From the NCBI GenBank assembly GCA_914767885.1, contig CAJZBQ010000043.1, positions 310,001 through 374,000 of the forward strand: a DNA stretch of 64,000 nt, given 5' to 3'. Below, piece after piece: positions 1 to 10,486 of the stretch; within the stretch, counting starts at the first letter, position 1, and each line of letters opens with the position of its first letter. Source of the stretch: Blepharisma stoltei. Taxonomy: Eukaryota > Ciliophora > Heterotrichea > Heterotrichida > Blepharismidae. Position numbers and translations under genes: made by a program. The notes below the pieces were generated by a model. It was not told the DNA's origin and did no database searches. It was given only the letters and a program-made list of their open reading frames with translations.

Positions 1-697
1 CTGTTGAGTTTCTTCTAATTCTCGTCTTAAGTTTAAAATTTCTTCATTTAGTCTTTGGTCATACTCAAAATGTTCAGATTTCATTATTTTATTTTTCGAT
101 CTTAATCTCTCAATCTCTTTTCTTAAAATAGCCATATCATCTTTGTGTTTTTCTCCCATAACTTTTACTTCCTCTTCTAATTCAAGGTTTTTTGCTTTTA
201 AACTCCTATGCCATGCCAAATTAAGTGCTTAAGAAAAGTTATAGGTTCACCAAGCCAGTGTATCTACATTTTTATTGGTTATAAGATTATAGCTATTATA
301 TATAATTGTCTATACTGTAAAATATAATCAAATAAAGAATGTATTTATTTGTCATAAGTGACAACCGGCTTATATAGCTGCCTTCTAAATTTTCGGTATT
401 TTGAAGAGGCCTCTTTTTAAATAATTTTTCATGATCATCATATGGTGATGCCCTGGATTTTAATAGCGTTGAAACTTTTTTGTGCGTCGGGGTATGTGAT
501 TTTCTATTTACATCAGCTAAGCTTGAAGCTCGTATTGAGTGCCGTTTTTTTGTTGCTGTGCGATACCCTGGAGCTTGGGTTATTATATCATCTAGTTCTT
601 CTTCTGTGATAAATTTTGGAAGCTCGATTTTGTGCCTGGATTTCATGCTTCTTTTAAAAACTCTGGTTTCAACTTTAAACGATTTTTCGCTTGCCAT
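1..697 (-). CDS. coiled-coil protein, N-terminal part (runs off left edge)
   Basis: Start at 697 (MASEKSFKVETR). About 105 residues of basic, low-complexity sequence (DDIITQAPGYRTATKK) come first. After an interruption a heptad-rich coiled coil follows (LELEEEVKVMGEKHKDD, ILRKEIERLRSK) and continues past base 1, so the C-terminus is missing. The frame is broken between about 222 and 373: the upstream reading runs into stops near 296, and an in-frame stop lies just before the coiled-coil part. Joining TA at 373 to TA at 222 reads ...LEGSY-NLAWHRSL... in one frame. I do not recognise the family; a cytoskeletal or ciliary structural protein is a guess from the coiled coil. The start lies 184 bp from the divergent WD40 gene. 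Confidence 0.6.
222..374. other. putative TA-bounded IES in coiled-coil gene
   Basis: AT-rich 151-bp segment with stops in every relevant frame. Both ends carry TA (222-223 and 373-374), and removing it with one TA kept restores the minus-strand frame. No clear terminal inverted repeat. The exact TA pair is a best guess. Confidence 0.4.
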
Positions 698-881
698 TTA
701 TAAGCTATTTAATAATGATATTGCTTATGGTGAAAATTTTATTATTGCTAAAATTCTCTATTCTTCGATTATCTGAAGTAAATAAATTTATGAATTGTTA
801 ATGCAATGGATTCGTAAAAGAGAGGAGAAAATTTGTGCTAATAATGAAACTTATATGCGGCTGTGCTATTTTCTTATATAA

Positions 882-3800
882 ATGAAATTCTCTTTGGTTA
901 ACAGTTTCATTGAGGATATATTAAGATGATGGGAAGATGGAAGTCAGGGGTTGGGAAGATGGAAGTCAGGGGTTAGAAAGGAGAAGTCAGCAGTGACGAG
1001 AAATGACTTTTGGTCCAACCAAAGTCGGAACTTGAGCTATTGGGTAAATCCCTAGTACCATATCAGGCGCGGAGCTCTGATAAACTGCTTCTATTTTGGT
1101 CGACAGCTTGACCTGAAATTCCTTTTTCGAATATTCTGGAAGAGTGAACCCATTGATGTGAGGCACAGTGACTCAGTCTAGATCACTTTAGGCAATGATC
1201 AAGTCCGGCCTAGAGCAGTCTAGCAGCTCGATTAACTGATTGTCGAATAGATCGGGTTCTGCCCTCCAAATCGAGACCGACAAGATGACTAAGGAAGAAG
1301 CAAAGCAAGAGGGAGAGCTTGCAGCTCTCGCTGCAATGCCAGAAAATTTTCAATAACTGTTAATTAAATAAATTTAACCAGTTTCATTGAGAAATATAGT
1401 CAACCAAATTTTGATAATTTTTATGAAGAAAATGAGTCAAAGCTGGAATTTTTAGACAAAGAAATTTCAAAATTACAGTCTTTAGTAGAAATTTTGAAAT
1501 TTAGCAACATTCCAATAAGAAAAGAAGAAAAAATATCCAAGGATAGCGATCAACCTTTGATTGATAATATCAACAATATTCCAATAAATATACAAAATTT
1601 AGATTCCGCTAGTCTGAACTATTTTAAGCAATATCAGCTCACACCTAACGAACTTTTATCAAATCTAAGTGCTTCTTTTATGAAAAATATCCCAATTTGA
1701 TTATCTAATATCAATACTCTAAAAAACTCTTACCTTAACATATTAGACTGGAAAGTTTTTCAAATAATGAGCACTTATTTGATCCTTTACTTAAGCCCTG
1801 AACTTCAAGAGCAGCTTTTTAGCATAATATTGCTTTCCAAAGAAAACCCAGAGCTTTCTATCGCTTCCAGCAATGCGATATCTATTTTAAACTCAATTGG
1901 TTTTTCATTTAGAGATAAAAATCTAGAGAATGTCAATATTCCTAATGCAGATTTGTCCGGCGCTTTGTTGATAAATACAAATTTTCAAAACAGTAATCTT
2001 AGTGGTGTCGATTTTTCTCACTCAAATTTATTTTCTGTAAGTTTTGATGACTGCAGAATGGAAGATGTTACATTAGACAAAGCATCTCTATTTAAAAATC
2101 TTGAAAAAAATGTAAGGGCGATGGGAATCTCTCCATGTGGAAAGTTTATAGCAATAAATTTTTGACTTGAGAACGAAATAAAAATATTTAGCTTCGAAAC
2201 AAGGGAAATGATAAAGGTGATACAGGTAGATTATGAGGTTAATTCTATTGTATTTTCGCAGTGTGGAACGTATTTACTCCACCCTACGTGAGCGAACAAA
2301 AAACTTTATTCGTTCACGAGGGGTTAATTTTTTAAAAAAAAAAAATGCAATTTGAAATAATTTTAAAGCAATTAAAAAGAATTAGTTAGAGATTTCATTA
2401 TAATAATTATAACTTTATATCTGAACATTTTTTTATAAAAAATTTTTTGTATGGGTTTTTATCCAAAAAATATGGGGTTTTGTTTGCAAGGTGGGTGTTA
2501 GCATATGGGCTAATAAATCCAAAGGTTATTTTGCTTGATGCAAAGTCAATATTTTGCCCACTCCCTCTTGGCTAGTGAGAAAACATAATTTTAATCTAAT
2601 ATAAAACTTTTTTTCCAAATTTCAAATAATTGAAATAATTATCTAATTAAGTTATCAAAGTTAAGCTTTAGGACGCTAATGTCTAAAATTTAATATCAAT
2701 AGCTTAAGTTTTTAAAATTCTCATCAGTAATTAAATATTAAAATATAGTTTTATATTAAAATAAGATATATTAGAAAAGATTTGTTAGATCTTAAAGGAC
2801 AATTTTCTAAAAAACAGGTATTTACAATTATTTTTATGAGGAAGGTCAGGAGAAAAAATACTAGTTTTGCAGACTATTAATACCAGTGATAACTATGTAA
2901 TAAAACTTGTGTTTTCAAAATCCTCCACATTTCTTGCAATCTTTACAAATAAAGCTATCAGAATATGAAACATTGAAGAAAATTCCATGCATACATCTAT
3001 AAATGACATAAATAATCCTGTCTGAATTGGATTTTCGCCCTCTAAAAATGATTTAGCTATGGCAAATTGAGATGGATCATTATCAATCTGAAGAATTATA
3101 ACCCCGAGAAATTCTGATAAAAACAAAAAATTGAAGACAAAATTCAAAAGAACACTAGTTCAGCAAGCATCAATTGGTGATTCTATCAAAACACTCGAAT
3201 TCACCCCTTGCTCAAATTTCCTGATCTTCGAGACGTCAAAGTCAATAAGTATGTGAAGTCTAGAGCACCAGGACGTAAAGGTTTTAGTTAGTTTTGAAAT
3301 GAATACTTTATGCTCATGAGTATTAACACCTGATGGAAATTTTATTATTTATTTTTTACTTACTCCCCCCCCCCCTCCGTGAGCGAACAAAAAAAATTTT
3401 GTTCGCTCACGGAGGGGGGTTAATTTTTGTTTTTAAAAAAAAATTTATATATAAATTTTATAAAAAATATTTTTTTCGAAATTTAAAAAAAATCCTAATT
3501 TGCAAAAATTGGAAGCAAATATTAATTTAATTTGCAAAATTTATGTTTTAAAACGCAATTTGTTTAAAATTAAACAGAATTAGCTCTAGATTTCATTATA
3601 CTAATTATCACTTATATATCAAAATTTTTTTCCATTAAAATTTTTTCTATTAAAAAAATTTTTGTTCACTCACGGAGGGTGGGTTTTTGGTCAAAAAATG
3701 GCGATTTTTCTAATGGTTTTGTTCGCTCACGGAGGGGGGGGGGGGAGTTAATAGAATTTATGCCTACAATATTGAAAAACAAAGCATCAGCTTTCAATAT

Positions 3801-6321
3801 AATGCTAATTATATGAGAAAAGCACCAATTCTCAGATATTTAAACAAATTGCTATTAATTGTAGGATAATTAGAAAATGGCATTTCGCACGCTACTGGCC
3901 TACCGGCCAGCAGTACTCATTTGCATTTTTTAATTATGAGGCTTGGTTTTCCAAGGGAATTCTGTCCCGACTGAGTTAGGTAAGCAACTTGGAGGCCCTC
4001 TGGCCTGACCTTAGGGAAAGTGAAAGTTCCATGGTTTTTCCCACTTTCATCTGACGGCAAAAACGGAGCCTTTAGTTGTCACACGGCGTCAAGGAAGGCA
4101 GAAGTAGCTCACGCATGAGCCACCTTAGTCGGGCAACACCTTATCAGACCATTCCTTGGCTATCGAAGCAAGTCGTCCCAGAGGCTTGCTGGCTGAAACG
4201 TGCCGAAATATGGCGGGAAGCTTGGTCTGGCAATCTCGTAAATGGCATAAAAGCAAGTAAATTTTAAGTTAAACTATTAATTATAGACGATTCTCAGTCC
4301 ATGTTTTTAATAAATGTAAAAGACTTAGAAAACCATAAAGATTATGCTGGACATACAAGTGGGGTACAGAATGTATCTTTTTCTCCTTGTGGTAAATATA
4401 TGCTCTCTGTAAGTAACTGAGGAGTTGGTAAGAAATGGAATATAAAATCAAAAAAGGTTGAAGTAGATCAAAAAATTAATTATTGGAGTTTCGATTTGCT
4501 TAAATACTCTCCTTGTGATAATTACCTAATTGCAAATAGACTCTCCAATTATAATTGCAACTAGTTAGAATGTAGAAAAGCTCCCTGCTGGGATTCAAAG
4601 TTTTGCTCCTATCAGACATGCGACTTGGTAGTCAGAAAGTTTGATTACAGTGCCTTATACCAATAGTGGCTTTCCACCTTGAAAATTAACGGGTAGGAAT
4701 TTCTGGCTACTCTAGGCTAAGATGGAATCCGTAGTCCAGGCGTACTCCTGGTTTCATGCTAGGGAATAGTCAGATTGACTAAAAAGAACTCAATTGACAC
4801 TACTGAGAGAAATCCCTTTCCAACTTCAAGATCTATCACCCTCTTGCGGCAAAACTTGGCAGAGTAAAGCTATTGATTACAGGAGTTAAGCGGGTAGATT
4901 GATCACCACGCCATTTTAATGTATATGCAAATAGACTTTCTAAAGTTGCAATTTTTAGTGAAAATATACAATTAGACTACTTTATTAATACAAATACAGA
5001 TTATGGTGTAACAGCTTTATCAAACGATGGTTTGCTTGCAATTGGAGGTAGGAACAATAAACTCGATATTTTTGATATAAAAGCAAAGAATCTTTATTTA
5101 AGCCATTGTAAAGATGAAAAAGATTTAATTTCAGCTTTATGCTTTTCTCCTTCTAATGAGCTTATCGGGATAGGGACCACTTCAGGGAATATAAAAATAT
5201 GATATATAGCAAGCAGGCTTGAATTTATATATGGCTACATATGAAGGTGGTTTTTCCAACGAAAAGGGCTTTTTCCTGCTGCAACACCTGATTAAGAGTG
5301 TTCTGCAGAGGGTCAATGCAAAAAGGCTGGGCAAAATCAGTCAAAGCTAAGATGGAGCAAGTAGAAAGCATGCCCCAAGACTAAGCAATTTAACGGCATG
5401 TGGTGTCCACGTGTATCAACAACTTCTGAATAAGAGGACTATAGAACCAGGAGGATAGAAACCATACAATAAGTCCATAGGCAGCTAGACTTACCTGATA
5501 CGTCCTAGGGTGAGCTCGATTGTTCTGATCGGTATACCGACCAGAATTCTAATCAGAAATTAAGTATATAACGATAGCGAATTTGTATATGGAAACCAGA
5601 TTAACACATATAAAATAATTTCTGTTCATTTTTCGCCATGTGGGAGATATTTTGCTTGAACTGTAGAGACATTTAACAAAATTTATGTTCTCGATCTAAG
5701 AATTCGGAATATTCCCAGGCTCTTGATATAGACCATACTGAGATAAGGCATGCAATTTGCGCCCAATTAGCAGAGTTTTCTTTAGTAATGCCTATTGCTA
5801 AGCTATCCTTGTGTTGGCAAAATAAAAGGATATAATCGTATGCTAACTTGTGGGATTAATTTGGCAGCTAATTTGTCCACCCCAAGGGATATCTATAATA
5901 AGACCTAGGCTATATCAGGTCTTTTGAAGGAACTAAAAATAGCGATTATAGCTTAATAAAATTTTCCTTATGTGGTGAATTTGTTGCAAGTATAAACAAG
6001 AAAGGAAATCTTCATATCTGGGACGTTAATAAAGGTAATTTAGTTGTGGAGCTAAAAGGGAGTTTAGCTGGAATTCTTGATTTTGAGTTTTCGCGATGTG
6101 GGAAATGAATTGTTACAGGAAGCCTTGATAAAACTGTAAAGCTCTATAATTTTGAGGAGATTAAAAATATGGTAGGAAGCCAAAATAATCCAGAAATTTA
6201 TCATAAAAGATCATTTATTGAATGATCATCAATGAATGGAGATTTGATAGGATCAAATATATCTATAAGGAGAGCTTCAATTAGCAAAGAAAATAAAGAA
6301 ATTTTAAATAAATTTAGATAA
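882..6321 (+). CDS. pentapeptide-repeat / WD40-repeat protein with eight inserted segments
   Basis: Predicted 916-residue protein after removing eight segments (lengths sum to a multiple of three). ATG at 882 (MKFSLVNSFIE) starts an N-terminal helical region. Pentapeptide-type repeats follow at about residues 180-230 (NADLSGALLINTNF, NSNLSGVDFSHSNL), then WD40 repeats to the end with the recurring FSPCGKY/FSRCGKW motif and Trp residues encoded by TGA (for example AIRIWNIEENS and LAMANWDGSLSIW). Stop TAA at 6319. Such proteins are usually beta-propeller scaffolds; no partner can be read from sequence. Removed pieces: SINE-like repeats at 898, 3852, 4531 and 5221; MITE-A at 2275 and 3361; IESs at 2550 and 5729. 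Each join keeps frame and repeat spacing. No 15-nt intron is needed. Confidence 0.85.
898..1391 (+). mobile_element. SINE-like retroelement S1 in exon of WD40 gene
   Basis: GC-richer insert flanked by a direct repeat TTAAC(C)AGTTTCATTGAG at 898-914 and 1374-1391, the likely target-site duplication (the right copy has one extra C). It shares internal blocks with the other copies (a CCCTAG block, GGTCGACAGC) and ends in an AT-rich tail (TTAATTAAATAAATTT). Removing 477 bp between equivalent repeat positions joins MKFSLVNSFIE to KYSQPNF in frame. Confidence 0.75.
2275..2500. mobile_element. MITE-A1 (short copy) in WD40 gene
   Basis: Starts CTCCACCCTACGTGAGCGAAC after TTA and ends ...GGTGGGTG before TTA. 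The terminal hairpin (GTGAGCGAAC.../...GTTCACGAGG) marks it as family A. It is degenerate at the right end and internally deleted (224 bp against 300-390 for others). Removal joins CGTYL to AYGLINPK in frame. Confidence 0.7.
2550..2794. other. putative IES in WD40 gene
   Basis: AT-rich segment between two open WD40 stretches: the left one ends ILLDAKSI, the right one starts KDNFLKNRYLQ. A stop lies at 2786. Joining TA 2550 to TA 2793 removes 243 bp and keeps frame. The left part contains CTCCCTCTTGGCTAGTGAG, similar to the end of the IES at 28658, so an alternative boundary near 2560-2575 is possible. Confidence 0.5.
3361..3750. mobile_element. MITE-A2 in WD40 gene
   Basis: Full-length family A element between TTA duplicates. 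The left end is a perfect hairpin (CTCCGTGAGCGAACAAAA and its complement). The AT-rich middle contains ATTAGCTCTAGATTTCATTA. The right end has two successive copies of the TIR (GTTCACTCACGGAGGG, then GTTCGCTCACGGAGGGG). Removing 388 bp joins IIYFLL to NRIYAYN in frame. Confidence 0.85.
3852..4288 (+). mobile_element. SINE-like retroelement S2 in WD40 gene
   Basis: Flanked by CTATTAATTGTAGGA (3852-3866) and CTATTAATTATAGAC (4274-4288). The insert starts near AAAATGGCATTTCGC, the same 5-prime signature (AAAATGGC) seen in S3, S5 and S6. Its tail is TTTTAAGTTAAA. Removing 422 bp restores LNKLLLIIDDSQS. Confidence 0.7.
4531..4937 (-). mobile_element. SINE-like retroelement S3 in WD40 gene
   Basis: Flanked by TGCAAATAGACT at 4531 and 4926. 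Inverted relative to S2: read on the minus strand it starts ATTAAAATGGCG and contains the family blocks TTGGAAAGGG and CCCTAGCATGAAAC. Removing 395 bp restores NYLIANRLSKVAIF. Confidence 0.7.
5221..5592. mobile_element. SINE-like insert S4 in WD40 gene
   Basis: Flanked by GAATTTATATATGG (5221-5234) and GAATTTGTATATGG (5579-5592), 13 of 14 identical. GC-richer insert that breaks the frame; removing 358 bp gives ASRLEFVYGNQINTY. Family membership is less clear than for S2 and S3. Confidence 0.6.
5729..5912. other. putative IES in WD40 gene
   Basis: TA-bounded 182-bp segment (TATAGACC... to ...CCTAGGCTATA). Removal joins NIPRLLI to YIRSFEGTKN, restoring the next WD40 repeat in frame. Confidence 0.6.
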
Positions 6322-6454
6322 CTATGGACATTTTCAACGGTATTTCAAATAATTCTAAGTGTCAGGGTTGCTGTATTAATGTAAGGCATTTTCAAATTAA
6401 TAGTGATATATTCCAAGCAGATTTTCAAAATATTTTTATTTATAAATCTTTATT

Positions 6455-8503
6455 CTATAAAGTTATATCTGCCGGAACTGTCTCCAGGAAACTTATGTTT
6501 TTCGTATTTTTCGATCCCCTCTTACTCTCCCCATTTAAGAGAGTGCAATGTTTTTTTAGCTTGCCCTTAAAGTGTTGTTAATTTTTTTATAAAAATTTCT
6601 ATTACTATTAAATTTATAAAATTTCCTCGAAATATCTTTATAAAAATTATTAACTACATATAAAAATATTTTATATAAAATTATTTTAGAGATTTGCAGA
6701 TTGGATGAAGATTCAAGTGAAAAGAAAGAGGAGATTGACAATTTGATAAAGAATTTTATTTATGAAATTATAAGAGCTAAAGAGAGAAATGAAGAAAACC
6801 AGCGCTGAAATAGCGTAAAATTAAATTTTATATAAATAAATATATTAAAATATTTTTTAGAGGCTTTAATTTTCCAAGAAGAGTTAGATCCTCCATTTAC
6901 ATCCAGGCCTCCAAACTTGCAGCCCTTTCCCATCAGTTCTACCTTTCCTCGCTTACTCAGAATTACTAGCTTAACTTGCGAATCCATTACCACCGAATCC
7001 TTAAAATCTTCATGCTTATTTTCTCCTTCTTCACAATCATCATCTACAAAATCGTTTTCTTTATCCTCTTCTTCCAGTTCTGTAATATCGCTTTCGCTGA
7101 CTTCGGTTTCCATTTCCCACAAGTCAGATTCTTCTTTATTTATTTTTTTATATTCTTCAATAATTTCTATATCAACTTTAGGACAGTTTTTAACTGTAAT
7201 TTCGTTGATTTGAACATTATTTTCTTCTCTTTCTTCTTCTTCATCTTGTGTTTCTACGTTTTCGATCGGCTGAATAGTTAAAATTGGATTACTCAGCTCT
7301 CTCATTATTGATTTTAGGTGTAAAAAATCTGGTCTATCACATTCTTTTACTTGAAGCATATGAAATAGCATCCCGCGGATTGCTTCACTGTAATTTAGGT
7401 TATCAATCCTTTGGGTTATTATTTCTTGGGACTTAGTATTGAGTCCGCGAATGCTTTTTAGAGATGCCATTCTCAAGAAAGTCAATCCTAGAGAAAAAAC
7501 ATCATTTTTAAACATGTTGCAATGAACGCTAGTTTCATTACCGTTCATTTGGAAATCAATATAGCTTTTACTCCTTCTTAATTAAAATTAAATCATGGCG
7601 TTACTTTCATAATTTAGCTTTTTTAATCCAAATGCTCTGAATATTTTCAGGTTATTTTAAATGAATTTACGCTCTAAGAATTTTGCTTATTAAAAGTATT
7701 AAATTATAAAAAATCAAATATTTATCGAATGGAAATAAAAAAATAGAATTCATGTATAAAAATTTTAATTTATTCCCCAGATAGATTAAACAAATGCTCA
7801 TTTTTGATTGAAAAGATTTAGCGCAGATTGGAGAAAAGTAGATTGGGGTCCCTACTAGAGTTCTCGTACAACTGCCAGAAAATGAATCTTTTTTTGACAA
7901 CCCAAAATCTCCAATTTTGAAATCAGTGTTACTGCTCATGAAGATGTTTTGTGGTTTGAGATCTCTGTGGCAAATCTGATTAGACTGTAAGACACTTAGA
8001 GCATCGATCAAACCGTCTGAAATATTGTAAAATTCGTCGTTTGATCAGTGCATCTTTTTTCTCTTACGTCTTTTAATTTCGTCTTCGAGGTCTCCATCTG
8101 GGAAATATTCCATTACAATATAGGACTTAGGTTATTTTCCTTTGATTAAATAAATTAATTGGCATTTCGAAATTTATATTATTTTTCTGCATTTAAAATA
8201 ATCAAAATATGCAAAAAATAATTTATTGAGAATACCAAATCTGAAAAAGTCTTGCTCATGCTCGATGAAACAATCTTGCATCTGACAGATGTTCTGATGC
8301 TGGGCACTCGCACTTAATAGTAGCTTGGCTTCATTCAAAGCTTCTTGAACTAGGGCAAACTTAGGGGATGTAAATGTCTTCAGACAGATATCTGAAGAAT
8401 TTCTTCCCTTTTGCCTAGCCTTATAGATTCGAATGTTATTTTTTTTGCCTTTAGTGCTGATTACATCTAGAATTTCAAAGTCAGAAATGCTTAAGCTTGA
8501 CAT
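6455..8503 (-). CDS. protein kinase, Nek-like, with acidic C-terminal tail
   Basis: Predicted 481 residues after removing three segments. Start at 8503 (MSSLSISDFEILDVIS). The kinase domain covers residues 7 to about 260: Lys in ICLKTF, hinge YIVMEYFPDGDL, catalytic loop HRDLKPQN, DFG in KIGDFGLS, and GTPIYFSP in the activation segment. A highly acidic tail follows (ITELEEEDKENDFVDDD), then a basic C-terminus. Conserved Trp codons are TGA (KKMHWSND). Cytosolic serine/threonine kinase; substrate unknown. The glycine-rich loop is weak (STKGKKNN). The last 35 residues depend on the join over 6568-6859 and are less certain. Confidence 0.75.
6568..6859. other. putative IES near 3-prime end of kinase gene
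   Basis: Joining TA 6858 to TA 6568 (290 bp) extends the kinase frame from WKIKAS to KGKLKKHC. Both flanks show TTTTAGAG after AT-rich tracts. The plus strand at about 6690-6800 has a charged open stretch (see findings), so this segment may be more complex than a simple IES. Confidence 0.4.
7579..7788. other. putative IES in kinase activation segment
   Basis: 208-bp AT-rich segment with TA at both ends. Removal joins SFQSKMSICL to RRSKSYIDFQM and restores the kinase C-lobe frame. Confidence 0.6.
8128..8234. other. putative IES in kinase hinge
   Basis: 105-bp AT-rich segment bounded by TA. Removal gives DFFRFGKSYIVMEYFPDG, an intact hinge region. Confidence 0.7.
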
Positions 8504-9452
8504 TTATTATTACAAATTTACGTGGGCTGTTATGAAGATTTGGCTAATTTTCCACCAGTGAAATGTTCTCTGAGAAAGAAAATAATTTGGCATGATTGCT
8601 TGCTCCCCTCATTAAAAATTTCCAAAACTTTGAAAAATTAGCCTCCAATCTTTTGATCAAATGGTTTACATATGAATATTTATGATACCCACCTCAAATA
8701 TAAGTAACCTATTTGAGAATAGATATATACAATTTTTACCAATTTAAATGAGATTTTTAGTATATTTGTTAATATATTATATACTCTATCTCTAATCTTC
8801 AGCACGTAAAATCTTTTATATGGGAATTTTTTTTAAGAAATTTATATATAACCCTTATCCTTAATCGAATGACAGCGGGTCGTTCGATCAAGAATGTCAG
8901 TGAATTAGAGGTGCGAGGAAAGGAAAAGAAGAAAAGTATTTTTTTGTGGAGTCTAATTTAAAAGGCAGAACCATATAAAGGAAATTAAAATTTCTGTCCA
9001 TTTCTTAATAAAAATTTATGATAGAGTGGTGAGATAATAATTATGGAATTTATTAGTGATTAATCAAATAATAATGATTATTTTTTGAAATAATAAATTA
9101 TGAGAATTTGGTAAAATAATTAGGCCAAGAATTAATAAACCTCATCAGAATTTTAGTCTCTATCTGAATTATTACGAACTTACGCACACTGTTCATGATA
9201 TTAGCAAGAAATGATCATGAAAATAAAGGAAAAATGCTTACAAATTGATAGAAAAGAAATTTATTATAACTGACAATAAAAATGAATGAGAAAGGTAATA
9301 AAGCAATATAAATTAAAAGCCTTTTCAAAAGTTTTAAATCTGTTTAAATAAAAAAGCAGCTCTATCACTAAGTCTTAAATATAAAAACATAATAACCAAA
9401 ATTAATACTAAATTTATTTTTATCGCAACAATTATGCAAAATATTCCATTTT
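8504..9452. other. intergenic region with a hairpin
   Basis: No convincing gene. At about 8868-8903 an imperfect inverted repeat (CTTAATCGAATGAC and GTCGTTCGATCAAG, 5-nt loop) stands out. Its second arm, CGTTCGATCAAG, recurs at 49743. The rest is AT-rich sequence between divergent genes. Confidence 0.5.
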
Positions 9453-10442
9453 ATGAGTACAGTAAGGATCCTTTCTACTTGCGAATCTATATTAGAAGCA
9501 TTAGACAAATCAATATCTCTTAGCCACCTTCAGATCAAAGCAATGTACAACTCAATGATCGGAGGAATTATAACAGACCCTGCATTTATGACAATTCCTA
9601 TAGACGACCACATGGTTCATAGAGGCCATGTTGTGTTCGACACAGTATCTATCGTAAACGGTCGAGCATTCACATTACAGTCTCATGTAAATAAAATTAT
9701 AAGAGCTGCAACCAACGCCAAAATAGAACTGCCTTTATCAAAAGAAGCAATGAGCTCATCATTAAAGCAGCTTGCAGCATCAGCAGGGCTAAGGTCTTGC
9801 AAAATAAAGTATTGGATTTCGGCAGGACCTGGAAGCATGTTTATTCAGCCTTATCCAGGGATGTCAGTCTTCTACGCAATTGTGCTTGAAGGTGATGCAA
9901 GAAATGAAAATCAAGATATTTCAAAAGAATTCACAGTTAATATACCTTTAAATCCAAGATTTTTAGAAACTATGAAATCAACAAATTACTTATTTAATGC
10001 ATTGTCTCAGGTAGAATCAAAAGAGAAAGGGGGATTTATGGGGATTCAAAAAACACAGGAAGGGTATATTGCGGAAAGTTCCATATGGAAAATTGGATTT
10101 GTGCTGCCTGGAGGCAGATTTGTGATTGCTGCAAATAAAGATGATGCTCAAGATGAAGAAGATCAATTAATATTAGCACATGCAAATGAGCTTTTATCAC
10201 AAGGAAAACTATCTTCAGTAGGTAAACGCAAAATCCATATAGACGAAGCCAAAAACTGTGAAGAAATGTTTCTATCTATATCTGATACAATAAGGCCAGT
10301 TCTAGAATGGGATGGAATGCTCATAGGCAATGGAACAAGAGGGCGCATTTCACAAGAACTAATCGATTATCTTCAGCATGATTTTGCTAACCCTGATCTA
10401 TCAGAAAGCATTCCATACGAGCTATATGAAGCGACTCCATAA
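9453..10442 (+). CDS. PLP-dependent class IV aminotransferase (BCAT / D-amino-acid transaminase fold)
   Basis: 329 residues, uninterrupted. The N-terminal half has MVHRGHVVFDTVSIVNGRAF, typical of fold-type IV enzymes. The probable PLP-binding Lys is in ETMKSTNYLFNALS (compare the KSLN motif of D-alanine transaminases). The downstream Glu in GYIAESSIWKIGFV contacts the cofactor ring in the family. The C-terminal part (LSISDTIRPVLEWDGMLIG) matches the family's closing segment. Likely role: cytosolic transamination of branched-chain or D-amino acids, or 4-amino-4-deoxychorismate lyase activity; substrate cannot be settled from sequence. The next gene follows 44 bp downstream. Confidence 0.85.
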   Translation: MSTVRILSTCESILEALDKSISLSHLQIKAMYNSMIGGIITDPAFMTIPIDDHMVHRGHVVFDTVSIVNGRAFTLQSHVNKIIRAATNAKIELPLSKEAMSSSLKQLAASAGLRSCKIKYWISAGPGSMFIQPYPGMSVFYAIVLEGDARNENQDISKEFTVNIPLNPRFLETMKSTNYLFNALSQVESKEKGGFMGIQKTQEGYIAESSIWKIGFVLPGGRFVIAANKDDAQDEEDQLILAHANELLSQGKLSSVGKRKIHIDEAKNCEEMFLSISDTIRPVLEWDGMLIGNGTRGRISQELIDYLQHDFANPDLSESIPYELYEATP

Positions 10443-10486
10443 AATAATAAAAATTGAAATTAATTTGGAGCCCTTATAATTAATTA

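Noticed and set aside
2893..3147. Minus-strand open frame with hydrophobic stretches
   Set aside because: The plus strand is open over 2789-3361 with clear WD40 repeats when TGA is read as Trp; the minus frame is its shadow.
4076..4267. Plus-strand open frame of 63 codons
   Set aside because: Lies wholly inside SINE-like element S2.
6324..6581. Plus-strand open frame after the WD40 gene
   Set aside because: Composition is poor and it overlaps the likely minus-strand C-terminus of the kinase gene.
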